From: Scortum barcoo
Lineage: Eukaryota; Chordata; Actinopteri; Centrarchiformes; Terapontidae
Reading direction: 5' to 3'
Assembly (NCBI GenBank): GCA_023238725.1
Contig: CM041546.1
Coordinates: 11,346,028 to 11,410,027, forward strand
Length of the DNA: 64,000 nt
Shown: piece after piece, positions 13,301-26,987 of the stretch
Numbering within the stretch: position 1 is the stretch's first letter
Layout: each line of letters starts with the position of its first letter
Made by a program: the position numbers and the translations under genes
Notes under the pieces: model-generated
Told to the model about the DNA's origin: nothing
The model's input: only the letters and a program-made list of their open reading frames with translations
The model's database searches: none

Positions 13301-16300
13301 AACCTGTAACCCCCGTGTGTGTATTTACTGTACAACGTGTTCAATTCGGGATCTCTGATTTGCAGTGGGTCTGCACAGGGTCAGGCTTTGACCCGGAGGC
13401 TGGCACACGCTCAACACACACTCTTCAGCCGCCAGTGAAACTGATCACAAGCCACACATGTGAACTTGTGTGTACTCATGTGTGTATTTCCCTTGATATC
13501 CTGTTTGTGGAGCGAAGAAATCTGTTATTACAGTGGAATGAAAAGGAAAAAAAAGGGGGGGGGGGCTGGGGGGGAAAAGAAAAGAAAAGGTAAAACTAAA
13601 CAAATTCTCCTTTTTCAGCCTAATCTGGGGAAGCACAAAGCCAGAGTAATGCTGGGAGTAGAGCAGCTCTAAATTAGGGAAAAAATGAGGTGGTAAAACA
13701 GTGGTTTTACAGACCTACTCTGCTTCTTCTGAACTCAAAACTCATGTATCGAAACAGCTTAACATTCGTATAAAAAAATCCGCTCCTTTTTAAGTCTCTT
13801 ATATGTGTAGTGTGTTTTCTGATATGTGTTGTAAAGTCAGAAGGTGGAGGTGCCTGGTAAAGTAAGTAGGTGGCACATAAAGTAGGGAGCTGCCTGAATG
13901 TAATTTGATTGAGTGCTTTGTCTGCTCACAGTTTTAGGGATATTGGCCAAGGCTCGAATGTCTGGCAGACCGAACATGCGGATAATGTATTATTATGCTT
14001 CTTTCTTTCTTTCTTTCTTTCTTTCTCTCGATCTTGTGTTTTCTCTCCTTCTTGAGTACTGTAAATCCCTAAAGAATGGATGCGGCAGCAGATCATTGGC
14101 ACTGCTCCCCATACCCCCTTCTTCTGACTGATGACTTTACCAGAGAGGAGGAGGAAAGCAATACAGGAGAACATGGGGATGGTAGTGGAGGAGTACTTGA
14201 GGGGAACTATGAAATGTGGAGGTCAAGAATGAAGAGGAGGGAGGCCGTAAAGAGAGAAAAAAGTAGAAAAGTGAAGGAATGCAAGTCGGAGAAAGAATTT
14301 TGATTATAACATGGGGAGCTGAGCTGAGTATTTACCAGGATACTGATTATTGTCCAGGTCTTGGCCTCCTCTTAGAGTAAATCCATATCCAGGCAAACTT
14401 CCACTCGGGGTCCAGGCTGCTCTCAGCTCTTGGCTCAGCATCAGGCCTTGCGTGGATACGTCTCTGTTACCGTTGAAGATCAATACTCTGCCTCCGCGGT
14501 CCTCGCCTCCGAACGGACAGCCCACCGCCACGTCTAAAAGGATGACACACACACAAGCATGGTATTGACATCAGCAGGGTTAAGGCCCCTCTGAGACAGA
14601 AGCAGAAGGAAACTAACAGGTAGAAGGAAAGAGAGCAGGAAAAAAGCTTGACCTTCATTTACCTGCACTGGGGGACCAAGTCAGGATGGTCATTAACCTG
14701 TTTTCTTTCATTTACACTCGTTTTGCTCATCTTTCAATCTTGTCCCTCCTCTTTCTTTCTTTTTTTGTCTGTGCACAGTTTAGGTCAACGCTCCAATTCC
14801 TAGTTAGCTGGTTTTGTGCTCTGCATGGGACAAATTCGGTTGAATATCACCCTATAATAAGTGACAGATGGATAAAGGGCAGGCTAGGAAGTTGGCATAG
14901 CAACAAATCTGTTTGGGTTTTAATGTAAGTTAGACAGATGATCAATGTTTGTCCACTGAATATATGAAGCTGTAGTCAACAGCTCGTTAGCTTAGCTTGG
15001 CATAAAGACTGGAAATTGGGGGAAAAAGTTAGCCTGGCTTTAGCCAAAGGAAAGGGAATCTGCCTACCAACACCAACTCACTGATTAACACATTATTCTT
15101 AATTGCTTGATCCATACCCAATTGGAAATGTTACATGTCTGTTAAAAGTTTGGATAGAATTAGGCTAGTCTTACACAAAAGCCTTAAATTGGTCTATAAG
15201 CTTAACTATTCCTGACTAAATATGCACCAATCAAAGTCAAAGTTTTTTTTTTTTTTTTAAGATTATTAAAATAATCAGCTAATATGCTTTAGCAGGACTG
15301 TGTGGGGGTGATCTGATCAGATATGACTGGCAGCAGCCTGGCAAAACAAGCAAAGAGTCCCACAGTTCTTATCAGATTTTGATTCAAATGGTTCCCTGGT
15401 TGGCGCATGTAAGTACGCAGCATCCCTTTTTTCCAACAAAAACTGGAAAGTGCAAAGAAAAACACAACTACAGAAACCTCTCAGTTGAAATAACTTTTAT
15501 AATTTGCCCCACTCCTCATAATAAAAAGAAGAGTTGAGAAATTAAGTTTTTAGGGGCTTAAAGACTTCCTTTAGACATGCAGGCATGTAGTCGTGGAACA
15601 ACAGAGCACCCACAGATGATCATCATACTTAAAAACACAGATATAGCGATTAACATTCTGAAAACACCTGTCTTGATATGAAAAGTCGTGGATACCTTTA
15701 ACATAGCATACCATACTTTCTTTTGGTTATTTACTCTTTAACCTCTTAATGTCCAACCATCGCACTGTCCTGCATGAAAGTATCCCTCACTACTGTAACT
15801 GTCCAAACACCTCTAGACATCCTGTTTGTCTCCGGACCCCCTCTCTTTCAGCCTAAACAACTAGTTCCACATGAAGCAGATTGCGGGGTGGAGAGGATAA
15901 ATGCAACCATGTGTGTATGCAAGTGTATACATGAGGCTATGTGTGCGCATGTGTGACTGCAAGGCTGTATGTCTATGCGTGGGTATGTGTACATAACTGA
16001 ATAGCTGTAAAAAAAAAGAAGAAAAAAAGTCTGACTAAAAAAAAAAAAAGGTTTTAAATAATGTGAAAGTCACTCACAGGCATTGCTTAACAGCGTCTCA
16101 CACAATGCAGACATCCACAGTAAAATGTGGAACACCCACTGTGATCACTGAGACCAAAACTATAGGAGACTGTTAGTCACAGCCAGAAACAGGCCGACAC
16201 TGTGAACGATGGTGACGGAAAGGCAGTGCTGGTTGATAAAAATTAAAAACAAAAAAGAGCTAATTAAATTAGCTAAATTGGAAAGCCTCAGTTCACACTC

Positions 16301-16937
16301 GACATAGCTGAAAGATGAGAGGAAATGGGTATGGTTCCGTTTTTATGAAGAATTTTGGAAATGTGTGGAGTGACGAGGGATCTGCTGTGGGAGGAGGAAG
16401 AGGAAGCTCAGTGTCATCACAGACAGATGAGGGATCTGTCAGTGATTATGCACGCATAATCACACGGGGGCACAGGTATATTTTGACGGTTGACCTCAAC
16501 AAAAAGAAGCTGTTGAAAACCCCAATCACAATGTTTCCATAGTGACTCCACAATGTAATGCCAAATGATGATATGACGTGGACTCATTAGTTTAACTCTC
16601 AACAAGTTTTCTCTCAGCCTGTCAGTGCAACTGGCAGAGAAGCTCCATCCCCTCCTGGGTCGCACCACCGCCCCTCAGAGACCGCCACGTCCTGACAGAC
16701 AGCCTGAAGTGATTTATGTTTCTGGCCAGAGAAAGTGTCAGTATTGATCCAATGGTTATTGATCTGATTGTTAAAGGGTTTAAATGGGCAGGACAAACAT
16801 TAACACACTCTGTCCATGAATAAATAAAACACTAATCAGTGGGACTGATGTCATACAAGGGCCATATGTGCACCAGTTTATTCATTTTTAAAGCAGCAGG
16901 CCTTAACTTCATGGAGCATGGGCTGCAGGCTGCATGA

Positions 16938-16982
<45 letters not shown>

Positions 16983-18909
16983 GTGCATGTGCGTGTGCAT
17001 CTTTGTCCAATCAATGTGAGGAGGATAAAACAAACACATTGAAGAGGAATGAACTCTGGGCTGCAGGACAGAAACTCCCAGATGATTTTATCTCAGTGCA
17101 CATCTGGTGAGTTAAAAATAACTCACACACACACACGTGCATACGCTTACACACATGCTTAGACACACATGGCCTTAACCCTTATCATCACAGGAGGAAA
17201 CAAGTTCACACAGACAACCTTCCATCGCTGCACTTCCTGATTGGCTGAGGAGCTGTAAGTTTTCTTAAGCAGCAGAATCTGATAGGATTTCCTCAGTCAG
17301 AGACAAAACAGCCCAAGTCCGGGAAACACAGAAAAAAATGTATCTGTCATCAGGATTACCTGAAAACAGCAGCCCCATATAGGCAGACAAGTACAAGGGG
17401 AAAAGGTTCATGCACTGCCACATAAAACATGTGAAAGGATTTAATTAATTTCCCCTTCTGTTTCTTCTCTGCCGCTTCTCTCATCTTGCATATTTTTGTT
17501 CCTCAGATGAATCTGGCTCAATTTCCTTTTTTATCTTTTCCTTCCCTTTCTTCTCTGATTCTTTCTGTCTTTCATCCCGTCGGCATACCATTATATCCAT
17601 CCTGGTTGATGTCTCCCAGTGGTGCTATAGCTGTGCCGAAGCGCCCGAAGATGTGCGTGCCCGGTGAGGGCAACGGGCTGAGAGAAAGTGAGCGGGGCCA
17701 TCTGCAGGTACAGGTACACCCTCCCCACCTCTCTGGGTTTGCTCTCCATCTCCCTCTCCATGTAGAGGGGCGCTCCAACCAGCACGTCGTCGGTCCTGGG
17801 GACACAAATCACAGTTAAGACAGAGACAGAGGAAGTGTATGTCTCTGGAGTGTCAGGGACATTTTCTACTAACCCATCTCCATTCAGGTCAGTGACAGCC
17901 ACCGAGTAGCCAAAATAGGAAGCCATCTGAGGGACAGACAAGGAAGGAAAATGAGTGTTTTTAACCATAAACCCCATATGGATTTTAATCAAATTTCATT
18001 TTCATCTATTCCCATTCAAATTAAATTCAGTCAAAAATGTAAGAAAATACATTTCAGCTGTTGCCCACAGTGCAGTAGTGTATGTGCAGCTCGGCAATAT
18101 GACACACTGTGGCTGGGATGTGTTGATGCTCCTACCTGTTCCCCTGTAAAGTTCTGGATGAAGGTCAGATTGGTGGAGTTGATCATTGCCACCTAAAACA
18201 AGCACATAGACTGTCAGATGCAATAGTACATAACTAATAAAGCACCAGGCTTTGAACTTGTAGCACTCCAGGAGCAAACATGGCCAAGCGGTCTGAAAAA
18301 CAGACACATGAAGAATGCAGGAAAAAAGTCAGAAACCGCATTAAAAAAAAGCTTTTATTCTACTCAAACCCCTTTCTTTTCCCTTGCCCTCCCCCACCAT
18401 CATCCTCTTTGTGCCTTTACCATTTCCCCCCTCATCTTTCTCTCCTTCCCCCCATCCTAACCCCGGTCGTGGGGAGAGACAGAGGGGGGAGGCTGAGAAT
18501 TCCTTCATAAGACCTAAAATAACAACCACATGGAGACAGCCAGGGGCAACGCATACACGCATGCACACACACACATATGCAGGACGATACACGTTGACCC
18601 AGTCACAGATGTCTCAAAGACATACTAAGCGGGGACAGACTTACAAACACAGACAGATGAAGATGTGTAAACACAAATATTCAATCCGAGCACTCCTGAG
18701 CTGTCACATGGAAGTCCACGGAAGAAACCTGATCGGGGTTAACAGCCACTCCAGTGCCAGGCCTATAATGGGGCCTACCTGCGTCCCCACATCACGCTCC
18801 TCCCACTGTGAGCGAGGAGCCCTCTCCTCTGTGACACTCTCAGTTCACTGTCTGTACCAGAAAGGGCATTCTCGCACCAGCAACACTGTCCAGACATAAA
18901 ACACTCACT

Positions 18910-18952
<43 letters not shown>

Positions 18953-21900
18953 TGTGGTGAAAGCCCTGCGGTTTGCACTGCAGGTTAGGGTTAGGGGTCG
19001 GGTGTGTGTGGAGAAGGGTTAGTGGGGTTAGGTGGGGTCACAGCCCTTCACATGCAGCGGAAGCAGTGTGTCATTAGGGAGGGTTGACACAGTCAGCCCC
19101 GGGACACGTTCCCATAAGAGAACACTGGACACAAATACAGTATTTGCTGTTGCTATGTTGACACCTATTTTGATGTATACAGTAAAAGTGATACTATATG
19201 AGACACTAGAAGCAGACAAATATAGAAGAATGTATTGTGTGAGTGCAGATAAAACCCCATACACACTCTCTGATTCCTCCTGTTATCTCACACAGAACAG
19301 GGGCTGCAACACACACAGTATATCTTGACAAGAAATGTCAGGTGTATATACAGATGCGTGACAAAGTAAAGGAAAAACCCACATAAAGTTTCCCTTTTAA
19401 AGGTCCTTGGCATGGATTCTTTGGAAATATACTGGAGGGATGAACATTATCCTTCCAAAAATAAATTCCCTAATGTGGTGTTGAGATGAGACTGCTGTTG
19501 AACACATTAGTCCTAAACCTCCATAGGTGTTCCACCTGGGCCTGAGATCTTGTGACCGCAAACGCCAAAACACAAAGCTCACATCATATCCATACACATC
19601 AAATTGTAATGAAACATCTGTATTTATTTAATCAGGTTTTTTCTTTAATTTGTCACCTTTCTGTAACAATGCTGTTGCTGATGAGGGACTGAATAAATGT
19701 CCTTGTGTGACTTTTGTTTAATGTGCTCGCCCGCTCATACTTACGTATCCAAAGTTCTGAGCACCCCTCGGTACTCCAGCTATCAGCTCTAGGAAACATG
19801 AAAATAAAGAAAGATTTAAATTAGAGTGAGTGAATGTGTGAGAACAATTTACAGAGAAAGATCAGGCTCAACAGAGGTTGGTCTTGAAGGCCTAAAACCC
19901 TAAAATCTCCAACCCAGCCCACCCTGTCAGAAGCGCCAAGTGTTGCTGAAAAGGCACTGAATGATTGGGTGCTCAGGCGCTTGTGTACTGATTGATGAGT
20001 ATGGCGCCATGAACTTATAGGGACGATCTAAAGGACCCACCCAGAGAGAGAAGACAGAATCCCCTCTTCCTGCCCTTCAGCCCTACCCGAAAGGCTCAAC
20101 CACGGGCCTATAAACCAGCACTTCCCAGCTCCATCTTCACGCAGACCCCCCCCAGTTACGACCAGTTCTCCAGTCTGAAAAGGGTTTGGGGGAACAAGAC
20201 CACAACAAGCTTGGTACCACAACACAACATATCAACAGGCATGTGTAACCTCTTAAGGCTCACTTTAAGACTCTGACATGTGTTGTGCCGGAGGGCGTTC
20301 AGAGCATTTTCGGGGTTGGTATGGGGGTAAGTAAATGCAAAGTTGTCCCGTAAAGATCCCACTAAATGGTGACTAGCAAAGAGGCTCTGATAGACAGGAA
20401 ATTATGAACGGGAAGCTGAAGTGGCATTGGGGGAGGAGGGTCCCACGCTTGTGTTAGAGCAGCAGAACAGTGTGTGGCGACACATTGTTTGAAGAAAAAG
20501 CAATAAAAAAAATCGTTTAACTGTGGTTGGACACATTCTGACTCCATATTTTCTTTAATAAAAGAGCTGCGATTTTGGTTGAAATCGCTGATGTGTTTCA
20601 TTTACTGACAAACCGATGGCGCGGGAATGAACATCACGAGGACCTGAAGCTTGTGGAGAGATGTGAATCAAAATGCTGCGCTGCTGGAGTGTGAAATTAA
20701 GAAAATACAACATTTTGTACATTTCTAGGAATCACAAGTTTAATGAATTGAATTTGGCCTCACACTTAAAAGCTTCAACAAAGATGAACTATTTTCCCCC
20801 ACCTGCACACCTCTTAAAAAAATGATGCTGCTTTGCGTGCCTGTCTGTCTTTCCACTTAATATTAAGTCCAGGAGAGATTCTGGACCCACTCTAGATCTG
20901 AAGAGGTCCGTGGAGCCTGCCACTAATCATTCTAATCAGTCAAAATGGAGGAGAGGAAATCCCTTTATCAGCAGTTCCTTAAGTCTTGTCCCCTCAGGGT
21001 CGTGACCCAGACATACAGAGACAGTTCTCATTAATGCCTCGGAGTTCAGACCAAGACACTACCACACAGCTGTCCACTCGTCTTTGCTCACCCTATAACA
21101 CCCCTCACAGCCAACATGCAGTGTTTCAAACGGCACTGCAGGGTGCCTGCTGATGTAGTTATGGGGGGATTCATCTGGTGCTGCATGTGGTTAGTTGTAA
21201 TGAATTGTTGGCTTTCTTACCTTGTTCAGAGTCTCCTGTAAACTCCCCCACTGCCACAGAGTAACCTAGAGAGAAATCAGTTGCACATGAGGACACATGG
21301 GCGAAATTAACTCTGCGCTCAATTGCTCTGTGTTGACTCCATGTGATATATATGTAATGTAATGTGTGATTGCTGTTTAGATCACCCCGGTTGTCAGTGT
21401 GTGTGTGTGTGTGTGTGTTTGTTTTGTCGTGTTACCAAGGTAGCTGTCATCGTGTGTGTCCTCAGCAGCTCTAGTGTGCTTCTCTCCTGGAACTCGTCTC
21501 AGCACTGCCTTCAAAGAGTAGCCGTTCAGTATCTCAGCTATCCCTGCTGTCATTACCTGACCTGCACGCACACACACACACACACACACACACCTGCCAC
21601 ACACACACACAGTCACATGGGTAAACAGATCCAAAAACAAACACTCTGGGTGAGAGAGTCACATCTGTTCATGGACAGCGGTTTCAGCTCAGACCCCATG
21701 ATGGGAGCCCCGCTGCCTTCTGCTATAGAAACCTGCTGGAGCCGGACCGCATGCTCCAAATGAAAGATGCACAGAGCTAACGACACGCCGCAGCCTTCCC
21801 AGTGGAAAGCTAAAACACGTAGTTGGCAGAGGAATAGCTGGAAAAACACTCTAATGTTCCTTTAAAAACCCTCAAGGAAAGGCCTGTCCTTTCCGCCGCG

Positions 21901-24900
21901 AGGATTCTGAGTTATAGGTGAGCACGCATAAACAACACCCTTCCTCTGCTGTTGAACAAGAGGTCAAACAAACAAATGATTTTATCTACAGCCACCCTCA
22001 ACCTTCCATAAATTCTCCTTAATGTGTGCGTGCGTATGTAGTGGAGGGGAGGAAAACGTGCCCTCTTAACCCTCCCTCTAACTCCCCTCTCTCCTCTCCT
22101 CTCTCACACTGCGCTATGAGTTTATCTCCCAGAATAACATATCACTAAATCAACTCATTATTAAACCTCTATCTGATTCATGAGACACTGCGTTACAAAC
22201 TGTTAACACCGACGTGCAAGTCACTGCTGCTAATTCGAAGTGTCCTCTACAACCAGAGATAACAAGATTGTGCATAAAGGAGGTCTTTTCTTGTATAATG
22301 ACTCAGGCTGAAGGCTGAAGATAATCGTTGTGTATTAGAGGCCATAAAATCTGGGCTGAGTGCTTTTATAAACATTTGGAGGAAGTGTTTTAACTGGTGG
22401 CAGCCAGCCCTGCCACGCTGAGGGCACAGAGACCGAGCAGTCCATTAGGCTGTCTGTGATGCCTGTCTAGTGCGGTCTTGTATGCTGCAGCATTCATTAT
22501 TTAAGCATATGTAATAACAGCATTGATGCCAAACAATGAACCCAAGTCGTAAAAGTTTGTGTAGCAGTTCTGAAATCTCCATCGCTGAGACACTATCCCC
22601 ACCCCCCCGAACCTCTCTTTCTAAAAATAAATACTCTCTTGCTCCATCTTTCTTTTCTAAGCAAATTAAGTGCTGTGGAGCAACTTATCAGGGATTACAA
22701 AGAAGGGAAAAAGAAACAAGTTCATACTAATCGGTAACTGTCGCCTTGCTCCTTACCCACAGCTGCAGAACTCCACTAATTTTCGGATGACACACGCGCA
22801 CACTCTCACACCTGGAGGCGGGGGAGTAGAGCTACACTTCAACAGCTGAACTCTGACACACTCTAGCTGTGTCTACACCTATTAGGACACTTCAACCCTC
22901 TGCTTAGACTAGCTCCGCATATCCAGCAAGCTCGCCGACCTCAGCACTGCTTTTATCAGGCAGAAGATCCATCTTTCTGTCTTTTTCTCCCTGCCTGACT
23001 CACTCCCTCACTTCTCATCTTTCTCTCTCTCTCACCCCCCCCCTCCCTTCCACCCGCTCGAACACATTTCTATCGTCTCCTTAACAATCCTCCATCACTC
23101 CCGCTGTCCTCCTCGCTCTCACCCTTTAAATTCTCCCCACCTTTCCTCTTGTCCTTCTCAACCCTAGCCTGCCCTGGAGCCTCTTCCTCCCTCTCCCTCG
23201 AAGCTTTTCCAAGCCCCTCTGCGCTTTATCATGGGGCAGAGGGGCAGTTCCTCCACACTCCATTACCCCCCGATCAGCTCATTACAGAGCCCAAACACCC
23301 ACTTCCTGTTACACTGTTACAGACAGAGAGAGGCAGGGAAGGGAAAAAGTTGAGGAAAGCGGCAAAGGAAGAGAGAGACACATTTCTTTCCACCTTCTCC
23401 TACGTAAGACTCCTGTAATGAAATAGCAGATTTGGCAAGTGTGTCCGTGTGCATGTGTGTGTATGTGGGCTGTTCTCACTGTTAAACTCATCTCCATTCT
23501 CCTCTCTCATTTGAACACCTTCCCATCTATGAAATCACTGCAAAAGAGAGACCAAATACAGGTTTTTCATGCTGTTGTTACAGTTACCTTGCCAGTAAAA
23601 GCTTCCAGGTCCTCCTACCACCAGCATTCCTTCCTGGAATAAATACAATTAGTTCGGGTTAGTCATGTGACAGAAAATTGTGTGCGTTTGTTTGTGTTGA
23701 GACTAGAGGGGTACGTAACGTGTGTAGCCATGTACGTGTGCACATATGATTCCTGCTGTCATGCCTGTTGACATCCTGTGGAGAATGACAACTTCCTGTA
23801 CAGGAGGGCAGAGTTGGACCATGAGACAGAGGTCAGAGTTCACACTGACTATACAGTGAAAGAATGTGTATGTGTGTGTGTGTTTGGTCTATTGTGTTCA
23901 GAGGCGATGGGTCACATCAGGAGTGGAGGCTTCTCGAGGGACAAGCGTGCTCTCCTCTTCCCAGCATCCATAAATCTCTGAAGGGAGTCTCGTTTGTGCA
24001 GAAACGTCTCTGCTTGCGCTCTGAGAGGGGACAGCAGACTTGGACGGGGTTGTCAAGGCGACAGTGTACAATTGTTGCTGCAATCTTTACCTTGGTGAAA
24101 TCCACACTGAAGCCAGCCTGGCAGAACCCCTGTCCCTCTGGGTCTGGATCATCTGAAAACAACAATACACAGTAATCTTTCAAACACCAGAACCAGCATC
24201 TCAGTTGTTCTGAAAATCTGGAATCAAGCGCTCAACTCACATTGCAGAGACCATTACCTCTATCAGATGAAACAATTTTAGCGCTACAAAAATGAAGAAA
24301 ATGAAACAAACTTTTACATAAAAGACAGTTTTACATAAAAATGTAGAACTACTGAGCTGTGTTTCTGTTTAAAACTGCATCAAACTGTGCATGAACACGC
24401 GAAACTTATGTGCACATAATAAATTCTTCTCCGTTTTAGAGGCACCCTGAAGTGAAGCTTAATGATGCGTAACTACACACGTGCACATATAAACAATGTG
24501 TGAGCTATAGCAGTAGTCTGAGTTGAGACAAAGCAAAAAAAGCTGCTTCATCTGTCCTGAGAGGTCTGTAGCTTTATTCCCCTCTTGAGAACAATCGAGT
24601 TTACAGTGTGTGTGCTGGTCTTGATGAGTCAGAACTGACACAAAAAAAAAAACAAAACATAGCTCTTTAACATGGCTAGAGGGAGTGTAATTATGGATCT
24701 GTGCGCGTGTGTGTGTGAAGGGATTTTTATGCAGAGCGGATGATGAAGTGGATGATAAGCGCTCTGTTTGATCTGCTGTTTACGTTGTGCCACCTGATGG
24801 CCTCCATTTCTCCTTATCATACTCTGCTGGTGCCTCATATCACTGTGCAGGGAGAGAGTGGTCGCACAGGAAGTAGGTAGGAGAGAAAGAAAAAGACTGA

Positions 24901-26304
24901 GATGGGTGGGGTGGGGGTGGGGGGTGATGGCAGGAAAATCCCATGAATCCAACTTACAGAACTGTTGATAGAAAGAAGAGGACCAGAGAGAGAAATGGAT
25001 ACCGTCAGAGAGACTGTCAGGTTGCTGTGGCAACTTTTAAAACATCAGGCGGATAGTTTTGGATTTGTTTGGCCAGGTTTTGAAATGTTTGCCTCTGAGA
25101 TTTCGGCTGCCAAATAAAATAGAAGGGAATGTTGTTGAGAAAAAACACTGAAAAATTACTTAAAAACATGTTATCATCAATCGTTGGGATTATTTCCTCA
25201 GTGAATAGTACTTTCAATGTTCACTGTTCAGAGTGATGTCACACAATGATTTCATTAAACATACTATTACAATGCCACAAACAAAATGACAACTGTCAGA
25301 CTAGATACTACCAAAGGCTGGTGAGTTTATTTTTTGGAAGGTTGAGGTTGTGTCAATAAACCCTTTAAACACGAGGCCTGGATGTTACTTTTTATAGGCT
25401 GACATAAAAATTGGTGTACCATATTTAAACTTTCTGCCATATTATGACAAATTGCACATGTCCTAAAATAAATAAAGAGTATTCCAAGTGCTATGGTTAA
25501 TTTGTGTTCATGCTGACAGCAGTGAGAGAACAAAAAAAAAACAAAGAGGATCTAAGGCAGTAAAAGGGAGATGGAGACATTTGGAGACGGGGCTGCAGAG
25601 TGACTCACTGGTCCTGCAGGGTGAGTACTCTGCGTAGGCGCTGAAGTTCTGGACGGCCACATAGCAGGTCCCCACGGGGTCCTTCTCCCCGCTCAGCTTC
25701 ACTGTCCGCCAGTGGTAGAGAGGAGCACATGCCTACGCAACAAATAACACTCTGATTCCCATTTAAATAAATACTGACTTCAATTGCAAAAATAATCACC
25801 TTTGAAAAAAAGAGATCAGGGGCAAAGATACAGGTGATACATGTGTGGCATTAATCGAGATCACGTCCACTCACCACAACTTTTCCTTTGTGCGATCTGA
25901 CCGAAGCTCCAAACCACTGGTGGGACTTAAACTCCAGAGGCTCTCTGGTGCCATTTACCTTAATCATTCTGTTATCTGGAGCAAGACACAGAGAGAGGGG
26001 AAGTAGAAAAGACATAAAGAGGGGAATGAAAGAGACATTTCATAACAGTGCCAGTAAAAGCTGATATTGACTGTGGAAGTCTGGATCCAGGCCTTTAGCT
26101 CTGCCTGTGTGTGTGGATGGAAAGCATTTATCCTTGATAAGCAAGAACAAACAGTAACGTCTTAAAGAGGCCTATAACAAACATCAAAACACCATTTGCT
26201 CCCCAGAAACAGACATTTGTCAGGATGCTGGAGGGGGTTTTTTTTCCAGTCATATGCTCTCCTATAAAACGTAATAACATTTTAGAGGCAAATTCTAACT
26301 GAGC

Positions 26305-26341
<37 letters not shown>

Positions 26342-26952
26342 CACAGGCACACACACACTTGTACATTATGAGCATTTCCCAGCCGACCCACAATAAAGTA
26401 TCAGATTTGGTGTGAGTGTATGTGTGCCTTTGCTCTGTTGCAGAGATATTTTCCGGTGTTATTAAATCCCAGCTGGGTCCCTTTAGAGCCGTACGGGCCC
26501 CTCCTCATTAAACACCTTCCTTTAGCACATGCACACACACTTAAATAGGCACACAGAGACAGACGGACAATAAATACATAAAGGCAGGTGTATGGTGTTT
26601 TGGTTTTTTGCCTATTAAAGTCGCCAATATTTAATCTTCTCTGAGGGAGTTTGTTGTGGGGTTTATTTAATTCTAAATCTACTCCCAAATGAATTTATTG
26701 GGAATAGATTTCTTTCCTTTTACAGGACGTATAGTAAATCTTACCTTCCTTCAAATCTCCAAATTGTGTGTTTGTATGCTTCTTTATAAGCGACTCTAAT
26801 ATCTAATGAAATATCCCAGAAAACAGGTTTCTTTACTCTAATCATGGATGTGCAATCACGCACACATCAAGTGCGACTTCTACCATATCAACCCCTGTCT
26901 CAACCCCCCCCCCGCTTCACTAGCCACTACACTGACCATGACACATTGACAC

Positions 26953-26987
<35 letters not shown>

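Larger units (their letters stand above)
9964..14335. other. itga8 intron 13: no gene seen; simple repeats
   Basis: The intron holds a (GA)n block next to exon 14, a (GT)n tract, a long G-run (about 13554-13576) and a (TTTC)n tract. No exon-like sequence was found that fits the integrin frame. Confidence 0.7.
14534..17588. other. itga8 intron 12: one interspersed repeat, otherwise no gene
   Basis: The intron contains a fish-type interspersed repeat (about 14960-15140), an A-rich patch near 16010-16050 and a (GT)n tract at 16941. No other coding sequence can be supported. Confidence 0.7.
18193..19744. other. itga8 intron 9: telomere-like motif and Tc1 fossil
   Basis: The intron holds a (GT)n tract, a G-rich telomere-like stretch and a transposase fragment. 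There are no additional exons. Confidence 0.7.

Noticed and set aside
17589..17795. Reading itga8 as a pseudogene because of the exon 12 break
   Set aside because: All 20 other exons keep frame, splice sites and conserved residues, which is not the pattern of a decaying gene.
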